Assembly: GCF_001049895.1 (NCBI RefSeq)
Contig: NZ_CVPE01000003.1
Coordinates: forward strand, 62,001-126,000
Origin: Rubeoparvulum massiliense
GTDB taxonomy: Bacteria; Bacillota; Bacilli; Rubeoparvulales; Rubeoparvulaceae
Reading direction: 5' to 3'
DNA: 64,000 nt
Made by a program: the position numbers and the translations under genes. Each line of letters begins with the position of its first letter. Positions within the stretch are counted from its first letter, which is position 1. Positions 19,203 through 30,004 of the stretch are shown in pieces. Below the pieces are notes generated by a model that had not been told where the DNA came from, searched no databases, and was given only the letters and a program-made list of their open reading frames with translations.

Positions 19203-19860
19203 CCAGTAACTCCACGTAAGCACGTGTGATGGTGGTCTTCGTGATCCGACCCATTACCTCATATGTATTTTCGCCTTGACCTACACGACGAACCACAGGT
19301 AATGAATCGATAGCGTTATTAATCAATTTTTTTGCAGCGTCAAGGAGTGTCTCTTCAGGAAAAATCGTAACAATATTCGGCATACGCGTCATAATAATAC
19401 TAACAGGTAGTTCCTCTAAACTCTTGTTACCAATGGCTGCCCGTAATAAGTCCTTACGAGAGATCACACCTGCCAGCTGCCCCTCTTTATTCAGAACGAA
19501 TAAGGTACCCACGTCCTCAAGAAAGAGTTGTACAATGGCATCATAGACCGATGCAGACTCATTGATGACGATGGGATGCGCTTTATAGTCCTTCACTAAC
19601 TGATTCTCTAATTGTGCTGCATAAAGGCGGACATTACTATTCTTGCCTATAAAATACCCCACGCGAGGTCTCGCTTCAACGAAACCAGCCATGGTCAGAA
19701 TGGCTAGATCAGGACGCAATGTTGCACGTGTTAAATTCAATTGCTCTGCGATCTGTTCGCCTGTAATGGGGCCTTGTTTTTTTACGATCTCGATAATCAA
19801 TTCTTGACGTTCACTTAAACGGATGGGACTCACCACCTTTGACGAAAACAATTGTGTCAT
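19186..19860 (-). CDS. ccpN: CcpN-type transcriptional repressor (HTH plus two CBS domains)
   Basis: About 224 residues. An N-terminal winged helix ([20 protein letters not shown], then [19 protein letters not shown]) is followed by two CBS domains (from about residue 85), which sense adenine nucleotides. B. subtilis CcpN represses gluconeogenic genes in the presence of glucose; here the gene is first in an operon with ppsR and ppdK, which fits control of pyruvate/PEP flux. The start is unclear. The ATG at 19860 has no good Shine-Dalgarno. A near-perfect one (AAAGGTGGTGA) ends 5 nt before an in-frame ATC at 19824, close to the start of homologues. Confidence 0.9.
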   Translation of the reverse strand: MTQLFSSKVVSPIRLSERQELIIEIVKKQGPITGEQIAEQLNLTRATLRPDLAILTMAGFVEARPRVGYFIGKNSNVRLYAAQLENQLVKDYKAHPIVINESASVYDAIVQLFLEDVGTLFVLNKEGQLAGVISRKDLLRAAIGNKSLEELPVSIIMTRMPNIVTIFPEETLLDAAKKLINNAIDSLPVVRRVGQGENTYEVMGRITKTTITRAYVELLDDESI

Positions 19861-19988
19861 ACTTTTCATGAATAGTATATTACATTTGTGCCTAATAGGA
19901 AACCATAAGTGTGAAAATTGTATGGCAGAATGAAAGATTTCACATTTGTTCCCTTGGATGAATTCAGCTAACTGTGCTGAATCAGAAA

Positions 19989-20014
19989 GGTCACTCGTAT
20001 CCCTACGAGTGACC
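19989..20014 (-). terminator. Hairpin at the end of recO
   Basis: Perfect 11-base stem GGTCACTCGTA (19989-19999) / TACGAGTGACC (20004-20014), with only a short T stretch (CTTTCTG) after it on the minus strand. It marks the end of the era-yqzL-recO unit. Confidence 0.7.
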
Positions 20015-20018
20015 CCCA

Positions 20019-20762
20019 TTACAGACCATTGCGGTCTAGCTGTTCAATAAAAGCACGAGATTTACATTGTACAGCGGTATGTTCTTCGATAAATCGTGAC
20101 ATGAGCTGCGCCATTTGCTTCTGTGTTTCCTGTTTCACTGCGATGGCGCCAACACGATGGGAATCCATCACTTGAAATAAGCGTAAAAGCTTCTGTGTCG
20201 CTTCAGAGATGCCAATGGCATAGGGATCGTGAGCAATGCATTGCTGACAGAGTAAGCCACCCTCTTTAATACTAAACAGAAAGGGTGGCGCTGTGCTCCT
20301 ACAGTGAATACAGCTGGTCAATTCAGGCTGCAAGCCGATGGAGTTTAGCACTTTCATTTCAAAGATTCGGCCGATGATATCCGGGTCCTTACCTTCTTCA
20401 AGATATTGCAGCATGGTAAGTAAAAGATCATAGAGCGCTGGATTGGGTTCATGATCCGGGATAAGTCGCGTAACCAATTCACATAGATAGGAAGCATAGG
20501 CGGTTTGCCTTATATTTTCCTGAAGATGAAAGAAATGAAGCACTTCTGCTTGATTCAGCGAGGGCATCCCTTTGCCAGCAAAGAGCAAAAAGATCCCCTG
20601 CGAAAATAGCTGGGAGGCCGCTCGTAGCTTACTCTTCCCCCGCTTCGCTCCATTGGCCATTACTGCAAGCTTCCCTCGATCTTGCGTTAACAGAGTGAGT
20701 ACCACATTGGCTTCCCCATAAGGAACTGTACGTATCACAATTCCCTCTACTTTAATTAACAA
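20019..20762 (-). CDS. recO: DNA repair protein RecO
   Basis: A 247-residue RecO, the recombination mediator that anneals SSB-coated DNA and loads RecA with RecR. The N-terminal OB fold starts EGIVIRTVPYGEANVVLTLLT; the zinc-binding cysteines are CIHC near residue 160 and CQQC about 20 residues later. The gene is 26 nt downstream of yqzL and ends in a strong hairpin. Length and motifs are normal for Firmicutes. Confidence 0.95.
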   Translation of the reverse strand: MLIKVEGIVIRTVPYGEANVVLTLLTQDRGKLAVMANGAKRGKSKLRAASQLFSQGIFLLFAGKGMPSLNQAEVLHFFHLQENIRQTAYASYLCELVTRLIPDHEPNPALYDLLLTMLQYLEEGKDPDIIGRIFEMKVLNSIGLQPELTSCIHCRSTAPPFLFSIKEGGLLCQQCIAHDPYAIGISEATQKLLRLFQVMDSHRVGAIAVKQETQKQMAQLMSRFIEEHTAVQCKSRAFIEQLDRNGL

Positions 20763-20788
20763 GATCTATCCTCTCCACTATGTATGAT

Positions 20789-20941
20789 CTAAAATACTTC
20801 CTGTTGCATGGACAGGCTCAGCACAGTCTGTTTTTCCTCTGCGTTCGATTGATGACAGGATATACGTTCAAGCTCTTTATATAACAAATAACTCTGGATA
20901 TCTCCAGTGGATGTAAAGAGTCTCCACAATAGTTCATTCAT
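20789..20941 (-). CDS. yqzL: YqzL-family small protein
   Basis: A 50-residue protein starting MNELLWRLFTSTGDIQSYLL, followed by YKELE. The pattern W-x-x-F-x-x-TG-x-I-x-x-YLL-x-KELE is the one I know from B. subtilis YqzL, which sits at the same place between era and recO. AAAGG lies 9 nt upstream of the ATG at 20941; an in-frame ATG at 20950 is nearer to it. The function of the family is unknown. The C-terminal half is polar and less conserved-looking. Confidence 0.8.
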   Translation of the reverse strand: MNELLWRLFTSTGDIQSYLLYKELERISCHQSNAEEKQTVLSLSMQQEVF

Positions 20942-21056
20942 GCTGATCATCCTTTCGCAGGGAATGAATTCGTGAAGAGTCGATTACCTCTTCTATCCTA
21001 TAGAGTTTGAGCCAACCCGTCACTCTATGCCTTGGAAAATTTGCTAAAGTATTTTA

Positions 21057-23147
<2,091 letters not shown>

Positions 23148-23228
23148 GCTTACATTAAATCCCCTTTCACAACAGAATGGTTGCCTAATCTAGCTTCGAC
23201 GAACAATAATCATCAAGCCTTGACGATT

Positions 23229-23732
23229 TTATCTTGTAATATTGCAGGATTGTAAGATCTCCTCCTGACGAGCAAACATGGCTTGCGCTGCTGCTTCCAC
23301 CTCATGATCATAGCCGATTAAGTGCAGGAAGCCATGAACAGCAAGAAAGGCCAACTCTCTATGAAATGAGTGTCCATACTCCTCAGCTTGTTCCTTTGCC
23401 TTGGGGATGGAGATAATAATATCCCCAAGTAATCGCGGAATCTCTCCATTCTCCTCTAATTCATCCTCTTCGTAGATAATATCTAGTTCTCCCTCCCCTT
23501 CTTCATCAAGGGCAAAGGAAAGAACATCCGTAGGACGATCCACTTGACGATATTGTAGATTTAATTGGTGAATCATCTCATTATCCACAAGGGTAACAGA
23601 AACCTCTCCCGCCTCATCCTCCAACTCAGAGGCTCGTTGCAATACAGTTTCGATCAGTTGTTCAATCTCTGCATTTTCTTCTTCGCTTACAAGATCGGGT
23701 ACTTCATTCTCTAGATAGATGGTTAAGCTCAT
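23229..23732 (-). CDS. ybeY: Endoribonuclease YbeY
   Basis: A 167-residue metal-dependent single-strand endoribonuclease involved in 16S rRNA 3'-end maturation and ribosome quality control. The zinc motif is VHGFLHLIGYDH near the C-terminus; the DVLSFALDE strand and GDIIIS segment are also standard. An acidic stretch of about 40 residues separates them. The ATG at 23732 is 10 nt after AAAAAGGAG. An ATG at 23741 would overlap the pgpH stop (ATGA) but is too close to the Shine-Dalgarno. It is the downstream partner of pgpH. Confidence 0.94.
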   Translation of the reverse strand: MSLTIYLENEVPDLVSEEENAEIEQLIETVLQRASELEDEAGEVSVTLVDNEMIHQLNLQYRQVDRPTDVLSFALDEEGEGELDIIYEEDELEENGEIPRLLGDIIISIPKAKEQAEEYGHSFHRELAFLAVHGFLHLIGYDHEVEAAAQAMFARQEEILQSCNITR

Positions 23733-23737
23733 GCTCG

Positions 23738-25924
23738 TCATACTCCTTTTTCTTTACCCTGTTTTGGGAGATTCAATTGTGGTGTTACATCCTTCTCATC
23801 GGGATACTCGATCCGTGAATGAAAGGTGCCATGTAAAGTCTGCAGAATGGTCTTTGTGATGATATCTAACTCCTTCAAGGTAAGATGGCACTCATCAAAC
23901 TGACCATCCTCTAAACGATCCTTCACGATTTTATGCACAATCAATTCGATCTTTTCAGGTGTAGGCTTGGATAAAGAGCGCACTGCTGCTTCTACAGAGT
24001 CAGCGATCCCAACGATGGCCGCCTCTTTAAATTGCGCCTTGGGTCCAGGATAGCGAAAATCGCTCTCCTGAATAGGCTGTTCCGATTGCTCCTTCGCCTT
24101 ATGGTAAAAGTATCGTAGCAATGTCGTACCATGATGCTGTTCAGCAATATCTTGTATCGCCTTAGGAATTCGATACTCCTTTAACATTTCCACACCATCA
24201 TAAGGATGAGCGATGATAATGGTTTTACTTAAGGAGGGAGAGATTTTATCATGAGGATTCTCTCCACCCATCTGATTTTCAATGAAGAAGCGTGGCCGCT
24301 TCATTTTTCCCACATCATGATAGTACGAGCCCACTCGGGCAAGTAGACCATTAGCCTGGATTGCCTCAGCGGCAGCCTCCGCCAGATTGCCCACCATTAC
24401 ACTATGGTGATAGGTTCCTGGTGTCTCTAAAAGCAGTTTCCGTAGTAATGGATGATTGGGATTGGATAGTTCAATTAATTTTACATCAGAGAGAATGCCA
24501 AAGATCGTTTCAAAGAATGGCATAATTCCCATTGCAAGAACGGAAGAGATAAAACCGCTGGCTAATCCCAAAACTAATTGATCCCATAGCTCTGACCAAC
24601 CAGAAGGTCCCCCCTCCAGCATGGAGATGGTTACAATACTGATCATATTGGCTAAAGCAATCATTAAACCAACGATTAGAATTTTACTTTTCTTCTGCCG
24701 TAACCATTGGAGAAAGACGATGGCTGTAATTGAGCTTACCATCATCGAAAAGCCATAACGAAAATCTAGAATCTGACCAAGTTGCTCATTAAACATCACG
24801 CTGGTGAAAAGCGATAAAATCACCGCTGTAAAGAGCGCAAGTTGGCTATCAAAATAGAGCATCGTTAAGATGATGGCAAAAATCCCAGGAACAATAAAAC
24901 CGATATGGCTCCAGTTCAACTTCAAGCCCAGTTGGAATATCGCCATTACAAGCAAGGCTAAAATAACAATGGCCACATACATGGTGAGTCCCTTATTATC
25001 TAATTGGAGCCGGGGATGGATTAAATAAAGATAGCTATAGATCGTCGCTAGTACCAGGAGGGCAGTAAGAAATGTCCCGATATAGAGAAATGGATTGGTT
25101 TCTGTCTCTAGAAGTCCTACAAGCTTTAGATTGCGATAAATCTCATTGGTAATAATCTGACCACTTTTAAGCAGAAGTTCACCTTCAGAGACCGTAATCT
25201 CTTCAACATTGTCCATGGCCTGCTGCCGTAGCTCTTCTGTTTTTTGTTGATCATAGAGCTCATTGGGTACAACACTTGCTTTGGCAAGCTCTTGTACCAC
25301 CTTACGGTAATTACTCCGCAATTCATTAACAGCTAATTTTTCGTTAATATACTGCAGCGCTTGTTGCATATCTTCATCTGAGGATTGACGAATACCTGGC
25401 AACATCACTTCCATAACTAGATCTGTAGTTGGTACCTTGATTGAAGGTAAGATCTCTGGGGGAATGGTAGCTAATGTTTGATAGGATTCCTCAGATAGCT
25501 GAAAAGGAATGGCATTCTGAATCTGTGTGACACGTTCATCCCGACTTAACTCATCATTGGAGTTAATCTCCTTCACTGCAGCAAAAATATTCTCCAATTG
25601 CTGAAGCTGTTCCCTTAATTTACTATCCTCTAAGGTATAAACAGGCTGAACACGCTTGGCTGCTTGTTCTCTGGCATCTGCTGTCTTTTCTTCGTCAACC
25701 ACTGTTCTAGGAGCACGGATCTCCGTATCTCCCATGTAAGTATCATTGACGTTAAAGTGATAGACAACAGGTTTTACTGCATCGAAAAACAAGAGATACA
25801 TCACCAGTCCAAGGGCGACAAATAGGAGTAAGCGAATAGCAGGATGCTGTTTCCAGACAGCCAAAATCGAGATCTTTTCGCTTTTTTTCTTCCTCTCTTT
25901 ATTCGTTTTTTCTACTTTCTTCAT
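23738..25924 (-). CDS. pgpH: 7TM-HD cyclic-di-AMP phosphodiesterase PgpH
   Basis: A 728-residue membrane phosphodiesterase that degrades c-di-AMP to pApA. Order of parts: a cytosolic basic N-terminus, one membrane helix (about residues 20-42), a large extracellular 7TMR-HDED domain (about 45-270), seven membrane helices (about 275-470), and a cytosolic HD domain with HHSVMVGNLAEAA, YYHDVGKMKRP, HPYDGVEM and AEQHHGTTL. The start at 25924 is preferred because GGAG lies 9 nt upstream. It sits between phoH and ybeY as in B. subtilis (yqfF). Confidence 0.94.
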   Translation of the reverse strand: MKKVEKTNKERKKKSEKISILAVWKQHPAIRLLLFVALGLVMYLLFFDAVKPVVYHFNVNDTYMGDTEIRAPRTVVDEEKTADAREQAAKRVQPVYTLEDSKLREQLQQLENIFAAVKEINSNDELSRDERVTQIQNAIPFQLSEESYQTLATIPPEILPSIKVPTTDLVMEVMLPGIRQSSDEDMQQALQYINEKLAVNELRSNYRKVVQELAKASVVPNELYDQQKTEELRQQAMDNVEEITVSEGELLLKSGQIITNEIYRNLKLVGLLETETNPFLYIGTFLTALLVLATIYSYLYLIHPRLQLDNKGLTMYVAIVILALLVMAIFQLGLKLNWSHIGFIVPGIFAIILTMLYFDSQLALFTAVILSLFTSVMFNEQLGQILDFRYGFSMMVSSITAIVFLQWLRQKKSKILIVGLMIALANMISIVTISMLEGGPSGWSELWDQLVLGLASGFISSVLAMGIMPFFETIFGILSDVKLIELSNPNHPLLRKLLLETPGTYHHSVMVGNLAEAAAEAIQANGLLARVGSYYHDVGKMKRPRFFIENQMGGENPHDKISPSLSKTIIIAHPYDGVEMLKEYRIPKAIQDIAEQHHGTTLLRYFYHKAKEQSEQPIQESDFRYPGPKAQFKEAAIVGIADSVEAAVRSLSKPTPEKIELIVHKIVKDRLEDGQFDECHLTLKELDIITKTILQTLHGTFHSRIEYPDEKDVTPQLNLPKQGKEKGV

Positions 25925-25951
25925 GTTTTTCATCTCCAAACATGGGCGGAT

Positions 25952-26914
25952 TTACTCCGGTTTGGCTTCATAAGCATCGATAATCTGTTGTACTAATTGA
26001 TGTCGAACTACATCCATTGCACTGAATTGAATAATTCCAATTTCATCAATTGCTTGAAGTAGATGGATCGCTTCAACTAAACCTGAGGCTTTACCTCTTG
26101 GCAAATCGATTTGTGTAATGTCGCCAGTTATTACCATTTTGGAGCCGAAACCCAAACGTGTCAAGAACATCTTCATTTGTTCTCGCGTTGTATTTTGTGC
26201 TTCGTCTAGAATCGCAAAACAATCCTCCAGTGTGCGTCCACGCATATAGGCAAGTGGAGCAACCTCGATGACACCACGTTCCATTAAGCGTGCAACATGA
26301 TCAGCACCGAGTGCATCAAATAGTGCATCATATAGTGGACGGAGATAGGGATCAACCTTCTCTTGCATATCACCTGGTAAGAAGCCTAGGCTTTCACCTG
26401 CTTCCACTGCAGGCCTCGTTAAGACAATGCGCTTTACTTGATTCTCCTTCAGCGCACGTACAGCCATCATGACCGCCAAATAGGTTTTTCCAGTACCTGC
26501 TGGGCCGATCCCAAATACAATATCCTTCTTTTTGATGATGGAGATATAGTGACGTTGGCCTAATGACTTGGGATGAATGGCCTTCCCCTTCTGCGTAACA
26601 AGGATCACATCCTGAAATAACTCCAGTAACTGATCCGCTTCAAAGTGTTGCGCAAGCCGAATGGCATATTGAATATCACGGGGATGTAATGGCGAGCCCT
26701 GACGAACAAGTTGAATCAGTACGCGGAAGAGATGATCAAGCACCGCACATTGTTTCTCTTCCCCTTCAATCATGACCTCTGTACCTTTTGAAACAATCTT
26801 TGCATTTGTAGATGCTTCAATCAATTTTAAATACTGATCTTGCGGGCCCGTAACCAGCTGTCCTTCTTCAACACTATCAAAACTAATTTTGATTTGGTTC
26901 TTTTGCTCTTGCAA
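25952..26914 (-). CDS. phoH: PhoH-like ATPase
   Basis: A 320-residue PhoH-family P-loop ATPase. An N-terminal KH-like region (residues about 1-110) precedes the helicase-like core with Walker A GPAGTGKTY (about residues 136-144), Walker B ILDEAQN, and GFGSKMVITGDITQIDLP. The family is associated with RNA metabolism; the precise reaction is unknown. The start appears to be TTG at 26914, with AAGGGG 11 nt upstream. No ATG in frame is better placed. It follows yqfD closely and precedes pgpH-ybeY, an arrangement conserved in Bacillales. Confidence 0.93.
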   Translation of the reverse strand: MQEQKNQIKISFDSVEEGQLVTGPQDQYLKLIEASTNAKIVSKGTEVMIEGEEKQCAVLDHLFRVLIQLVRQGSPLHPRDIQYAIRLAQHFEADQLLELFQDVILVTQKGKAIHPKSLGQRHYISIIKKKDIVFGIGPAGTGKTYLAVMMAVRALKENQVKRIVLTRPAVEAGESLGFLPGDMQEKVDPYLRPLYDALFDALGADHVARLMERGVIEVAPLAYMRGRTLEDCFAILDEAQNTTREQMKMFLTRLGFGSKMVITGDITQIDLPRGKASGLVEAIHLLQAIDEIGIIQFSAMDVVRHQLVQQIIDAYEAKPE

Positions 26915-26959
26915 ACAGTTTCATTCCCCTTACATATATTTTTATTACAGCTACCTCTA

Positions 26960-28162
26960 TTATGGAATAATCGGCTTTGGTTTTGCAATGTTCTCCATTA
27001 CAACATAGAGAAACCTTAACGTTACTTTACCACCTTCTACCCGTTGTTGTAAAATTTTCTCCTCGAGAATCTCTCCTTTACCGCTTATTGCCCGATTCAA
27101 TTGTTCCTTTGCCTGTCGCTTGCCGAGATCAATCGCTTCATCAACACTGCGTTCCTGTTGTAATTCCTGCGTTTCCCAATAGACTTCCTTCTTCATTCCT
27201 AAGGGAATACGCCAGCCAAAGATGTTAAGAAACTGTGATTCTTCTCTTTTTTCAAAGCGATCATATGGCACATCCTCTTGACCATGAAAGCCGATCTGAT
27301 AATCTCCCAATAGTAAAGAAGTCACCTTCTGTTTCTCTCCTGTGAAGGTTTGAATCTGCTGAGTAAGTGGTACTTCAACCTCAGCTTCATACCATACCTC
27401 TCCCATCACATTCCCTTCAGCCATGACTAACTGCTCTGTCCCAGTACCCTCCCCCTCTATGCCACCCTGGGGCAAATAACCGGAGATTAAGATATCACCT
27501 GGCTCTACCCAGGTGTTCTCATTGATTACAGCACGTCCCTTCGTCACGATGATCCGATGGACGCGAGCCTTCTTCGTTGCAACAAGATGCTGCGGTTGGT
27601 TGGGTAATGCTTCTGGACGCACCTTTTCCACAATGGTAATACGCACTGTGGTTCCCTCAATGGTATATCCAACCCATGATACATCGGGTAAGGCCTCCCG
27701 TAAGGCGAGCTCCATTCGTTTTACATCATTGACTCGCCTGATCCATTCCCACTGTTTAATACCCAGTTCCTCGGCAACTTGCCGTACCTGCGGGGTGGAA
27801 ATACGTTCATTTCCTTCCACCTCGATCTTCCATACCAACTGAGAGAGCATGTACATGGAGATGAGAAAAAAAAGAGCACCTATGACGATGCCATTGCGCC
27901 GTTTTAATGCACGCAAGCGAAACGGCACGCCTTGCTTCTTTATAATATGTATCTTCACTTCTCTACGTCTCCGCAAACGACGGAGCTTTGAAAAATCCTG
28001 ACGGCTCATCCAGAACTGGAGCCGACGCTGTGAAAGACGTTTCACCTGCCATAAAGGAATTCCTTCCATCACCAAACGGTTTAGCTCACGCTCAGGATAG
28101 AGCCCATCTACCACAACACAGATACTCCCTTTAAACCAATGAATGATTCTTTCACTCCACAC
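26960..28162 (-). CDS. yqfD: Sporulation protein YqfD
   Basis: A 400-residue protein of the YqfD family, made in the mother cell of sporulating Bacilli. A basic N-terminal cytosolic part (residues 1-90, many Arg/Lys) leads to one membrane helix (about 92-112). A large extracytoplasmic domain follows, starting VWKIEVEGNERISTPQVRQ, which resembles the POTRA-like entry of FtsQ/SpoIIR-type proteins, and it includes the family phrases RITIVEK and AVINENTWVEPGDILISG. GTG at 28162 has AGGAGG upstream. It forms a pair with yqfC. This gene is one of the reasons to call the organism a likely spore former. Confidence 0.92.
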   Translation of the reverse strand: MWSERIIHWFKGSICVVVDGLYPERELNRLVMEGIPLWQVKRLSQRRLQFWMSRQDFSKLRRLRRRREVKIHIIKKQGVPFRLRALKRRNGIVIGALFFLISMYMLSQLVWKIEVEGNERISTPQVRQVAEELGIKQWEWIRRVNDVKRMELALREALPDVSWVGYTIEGTTVRITIVEKVRPEALPNQPQHLVATKKARVHRIIVTKGRAVINENTWVEPGDILISGYLPQGGIEGEGTGTEQLVMAEGNVMGEVWYEAEVEVPLTQQIQTFTGEKQKVTSLLLGDYQIGFHGQEDVPYDRFEKREESQFLNIFGWRIPLGMKKEVYWETQELQQERSVDEAIDLGKRQAKEQLNRAISGKGEILEEKILQQRVEGGKVTLRFLYVVMENIAKPKPIIP

Positions 28163-28174
28163 TGGTTTCCCCTC

Positions 28175-28456
28175 CTAAATTGACAAAAACTCCATAGCTG
28201 TAATCTCACCTTCAAGAAATAGTTCCTCTTTATAAATGGTGCGAATGGATAGATTCTTTCCAGCAATTCGGAGTTGTCCATTCTTTAGTAATAAACGGAG
28301 TTCATCATCGTTAAAGATAAGCACTCCGTGATGATTCTCAATATAAGCCTGGTATGTACCAATTACCGTGATTCGTGGCAGATTCAGAATGGCATCTTCC
28401 GGTATGTTTAGAATATCTGTTGTGAACCGTTGTAGACGGCGGCTCCACTTTCCCAT
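28175..28456 (-). CDS. yqfC: Sporulation protein YqfC
   Basis: A 93-residue protein with the YqfC features: a basic start (MGKWSRRLQRFTTDILNIPE), LPRITVIG, the ENHHGVLIFND strand and a C-terminal GEITAMEFL. In B. subtilis yqfC-yqfD belong to the sigma-E regulon. The protein length equals that of the B. subtilis homologue as I recall it. The ribosome-binding site AAAGGGGG is unusual: it forms the 3' arm of a terminator-like hairpin immediately before the ATG. yqfD starts 12 nt downstream. Confidence 0.92.
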   Translation of the reverse strand: MGKWSRRLQRFTTDILNIPEDAILNLPRITVIGTYQAYIENHHGVLIFNDDELRLLLKNGQLRIAGKNLSIRTIYKEELFLEGEITAMEFLSI

Positions 28457-28457
28457 C

Positions 28458-28508
28458 AAAAAGCCCCCTTTTCCCCACATAGATATGCAGGAAAAAAGGG
28501 GGTTATGC
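28458..28508 (-). promoter_or_regulatory. Hairpin masking the yqfC ribosome-binding site, with sigma-E-like promoter inside
   Basis: Read on the minus strand, a CCCCCTTTTTTCC arm (28490-28502) can pair with GGGGAAAAGGGGG (28464-28476), followed by CTTTTTG and then the yqfC ATG. This looks like an intrinsic terminator for the upstream gene, yet its 3' arm is the yqfC Shine-Dalgarno. Between the arms lies CATATCTAT (28479-28487), with GCATAAC (28502-28508) 14 nt upstream: a partial match to sigma-E promoter boxes. Confidence 0.5.
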
Positions 28509-28526
28509 TTGATCTCAAGGAAGGGA

Positions 28527-28958
28527 TTATGGATGAAGTCGTTCCGAAGAAAGGGAGCGGTGGGCACGGGGAGGCCCATAAATAATCGACCAGATCATAC
28601 CCTGACGTGCCTGATCAAAAGTTATTCCCTCGTGTTCCTTCCCATGATCATCTTCTAGATCTGCAATGAATCCGTGCTGCTCTTGACTTTCATTACGTCC
28701 TTGGAAAGATCCCTTCATCTCACGCTGGTCACTTTCGTCCATTTCCTCTGTCACAACAGTAGTTACTCGACGGCTTGAAGTATAGGGCTCCCGTGTTTGA
28801 GTAGGGCGACTGAGCGATGTCTGCGTTTGAACTGACCTTTGAACCGGTCTTGGTGTACTTGTTTGAACCCTTTGACGTGATTCCATTCCAGATATTATGG
28901 CACCTCTTACATTACGAATCAAATAGTAAAGCGCTATGATGATCAAAATCGTACTCAC
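28527..28958 (-). CDS. Membrane-anchored protein at the YqfB position, unknown function
   Basis: About 143 residues from a GTG at 28958 (GGGGGG lies 8 nt upstream). One N-terminal membrane helix (residues 1-20) is followed by a long Ser/Thr/Gln/Arg-rich, probably disordered stretch (about 25-75), an acidic part, and a C-terminal motif ITFDQARQGMIWSIIYGPPR. That last motif is the only part that looks conserved and may be a short amphipathic interaction element. It lies directly downstream of floA, where B. subtilis has yqfB, and may work with the flotillin; that is inferred from position only. Confidence 0.7.
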   Translation of the reverse strand: MSTILIIIALYYLIRNVRGAIISGMESRQRVQTSTPRPVQRSVQTQTSLSRPTQTREPYTSSRRVTTVVTEEMDESDQREMKGSFQGRNESQEQHGFIADLEDDHGKEHEGITFDQARQGMIWSIIYGPPRAHRSLSSERLHP

Positions 28959-28993
28959 TGCGTACACCCCCCAAGGCTGTTCCGTTCATTCTT

Positions 28994-29989
28994 CTATTTC
29001 TTCCGATCACCATGGGATGAATCTGGCGTTTGACCGAATGACTGGCGCATATTAGTATCAGCTAAAATATTCTGGTAGTTCACATAATCCATGACACCCA
29101 TCTTTCCATTCCGTAAGGCATCAGCTAAGGCAAGAGGTACCTCTGCTTCCGCTTCTACCACCTTGGCCTTCATTTCTTGAACCTTGGCCTTCATCTCCTG
29201 TTCATGGGCAACCGCCATGGCACGTCGTTCCTCTGCTTTAGCTTGAGCAATTTGCTTGTCTGCCTCTGCTTGATCAGTCTGGAGCTTCGCACCAATATTT
29301 TTACCTACATCCACATCTGCAATATCGATGGAGAGGATCTCGAAGGCAGTGCCTGCATCCAATCCTTTATTCAACACCGTTTGCGAAATTTTATCAGGAT
29401 TCTCCAATACATCTTTATGATGGACGGACGAGCCTACTGTAGTGACAATCCCTTCACCTACACGAGCAAGAATTGTCTCTTCACCTGCTCCACCCACAAG
29501 ACGATCAATATTAGCACGAACAGTAACACGAGCACGTGCCTTCACTTCAATTCCATCCATGGCCATAGCAGAAACAACGGGAGTTTCAATCACCTTCGGA
29601 TTGACACTCATCTGCACAGCCTGCAACACATCACGACCAGCAAGATCAATAGCTGCCGCCCGCTCAAATCCAAGAGGAATATCGGCACGTTGCGCAGCGA
29701 TCAAGGCATCTACAACTCGATCCACATTACCACCTGCAAGATGATGACTCTCTAGTTGATTGGTGGTTAAGTCAATCCCTGCTTTGCGTGCCTTAATCAA
29801 AGGATTCACAATTCTTGAAGGAACGACCCGACGCAGGCGCATCCCAACAAGTGTCAATATGCCAACACGTACCCCAGATGCGAGGGCGGAAATCCAGAGC
29901 ATCACAGGAACAAAGGTAAAAAATATGGCAAGTACAATGATAATAACAGCCACCATCAATATGGTCGTTAACTCAATAACTCCAGGCAT
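28994..29989 (-). CDS. floA: Flotillin-like protein FloA
   Basis: A 331-residue UPF0365/FloA scaffold protein of functional membrane microdomains. It starts with a membrane hairpin (about residues 5-45), continues with the PHB-like domain ([20 protein letters not shown], then LARVGEGIV) and ends with a long EA-rich coiled coil (about residues 230-290), then a short tail. ATG at 29989 has AAAGGGG 8 nt upstream. It is 15 nt after nfeD. The nfeD-floA pairing is conserved in Bacilli, where the two partner proteins meet in lipid domains. Confidence 0.95.
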   Translation of the reverse strand: MPGVIELTTILMVAVIIIVLAIFFTFVPVMLWISALASGVRVGILTLVGMRLRRVVPSRIVNPLIKARKAGIDLTTNQLESHHLAGGNVDRVVDALIAAQRADIPLGFERAAAIDLAGRDVLQAVQMSVNPKVIETPVVSAMAMDGIEVKARARVTVRANIDRLVGGAGEETILARVGEGIVTTVGSSVHHKDVLENPDKISQTVLNKGLDAGTAFEILSIDIADVDVGKNIGAKLQTDQAEADKQIAQAKAEERRAMAVAHEQEMKAKVQEMKAKVVEAEAEVPLALADALRNGKMGVMDYVNYQNILADTNMRQSFGQTPDSSHGDRKK

Positions 29990-30004
29990 CAATAATACCC
30001 CTTT

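Noticed and set aside
29177-29755. 192-codon plus-strand frame opposite floA
   Set aside because: Antisense shadow of a well-conserved gene; low-complexity composition and no ribosome-binding site.
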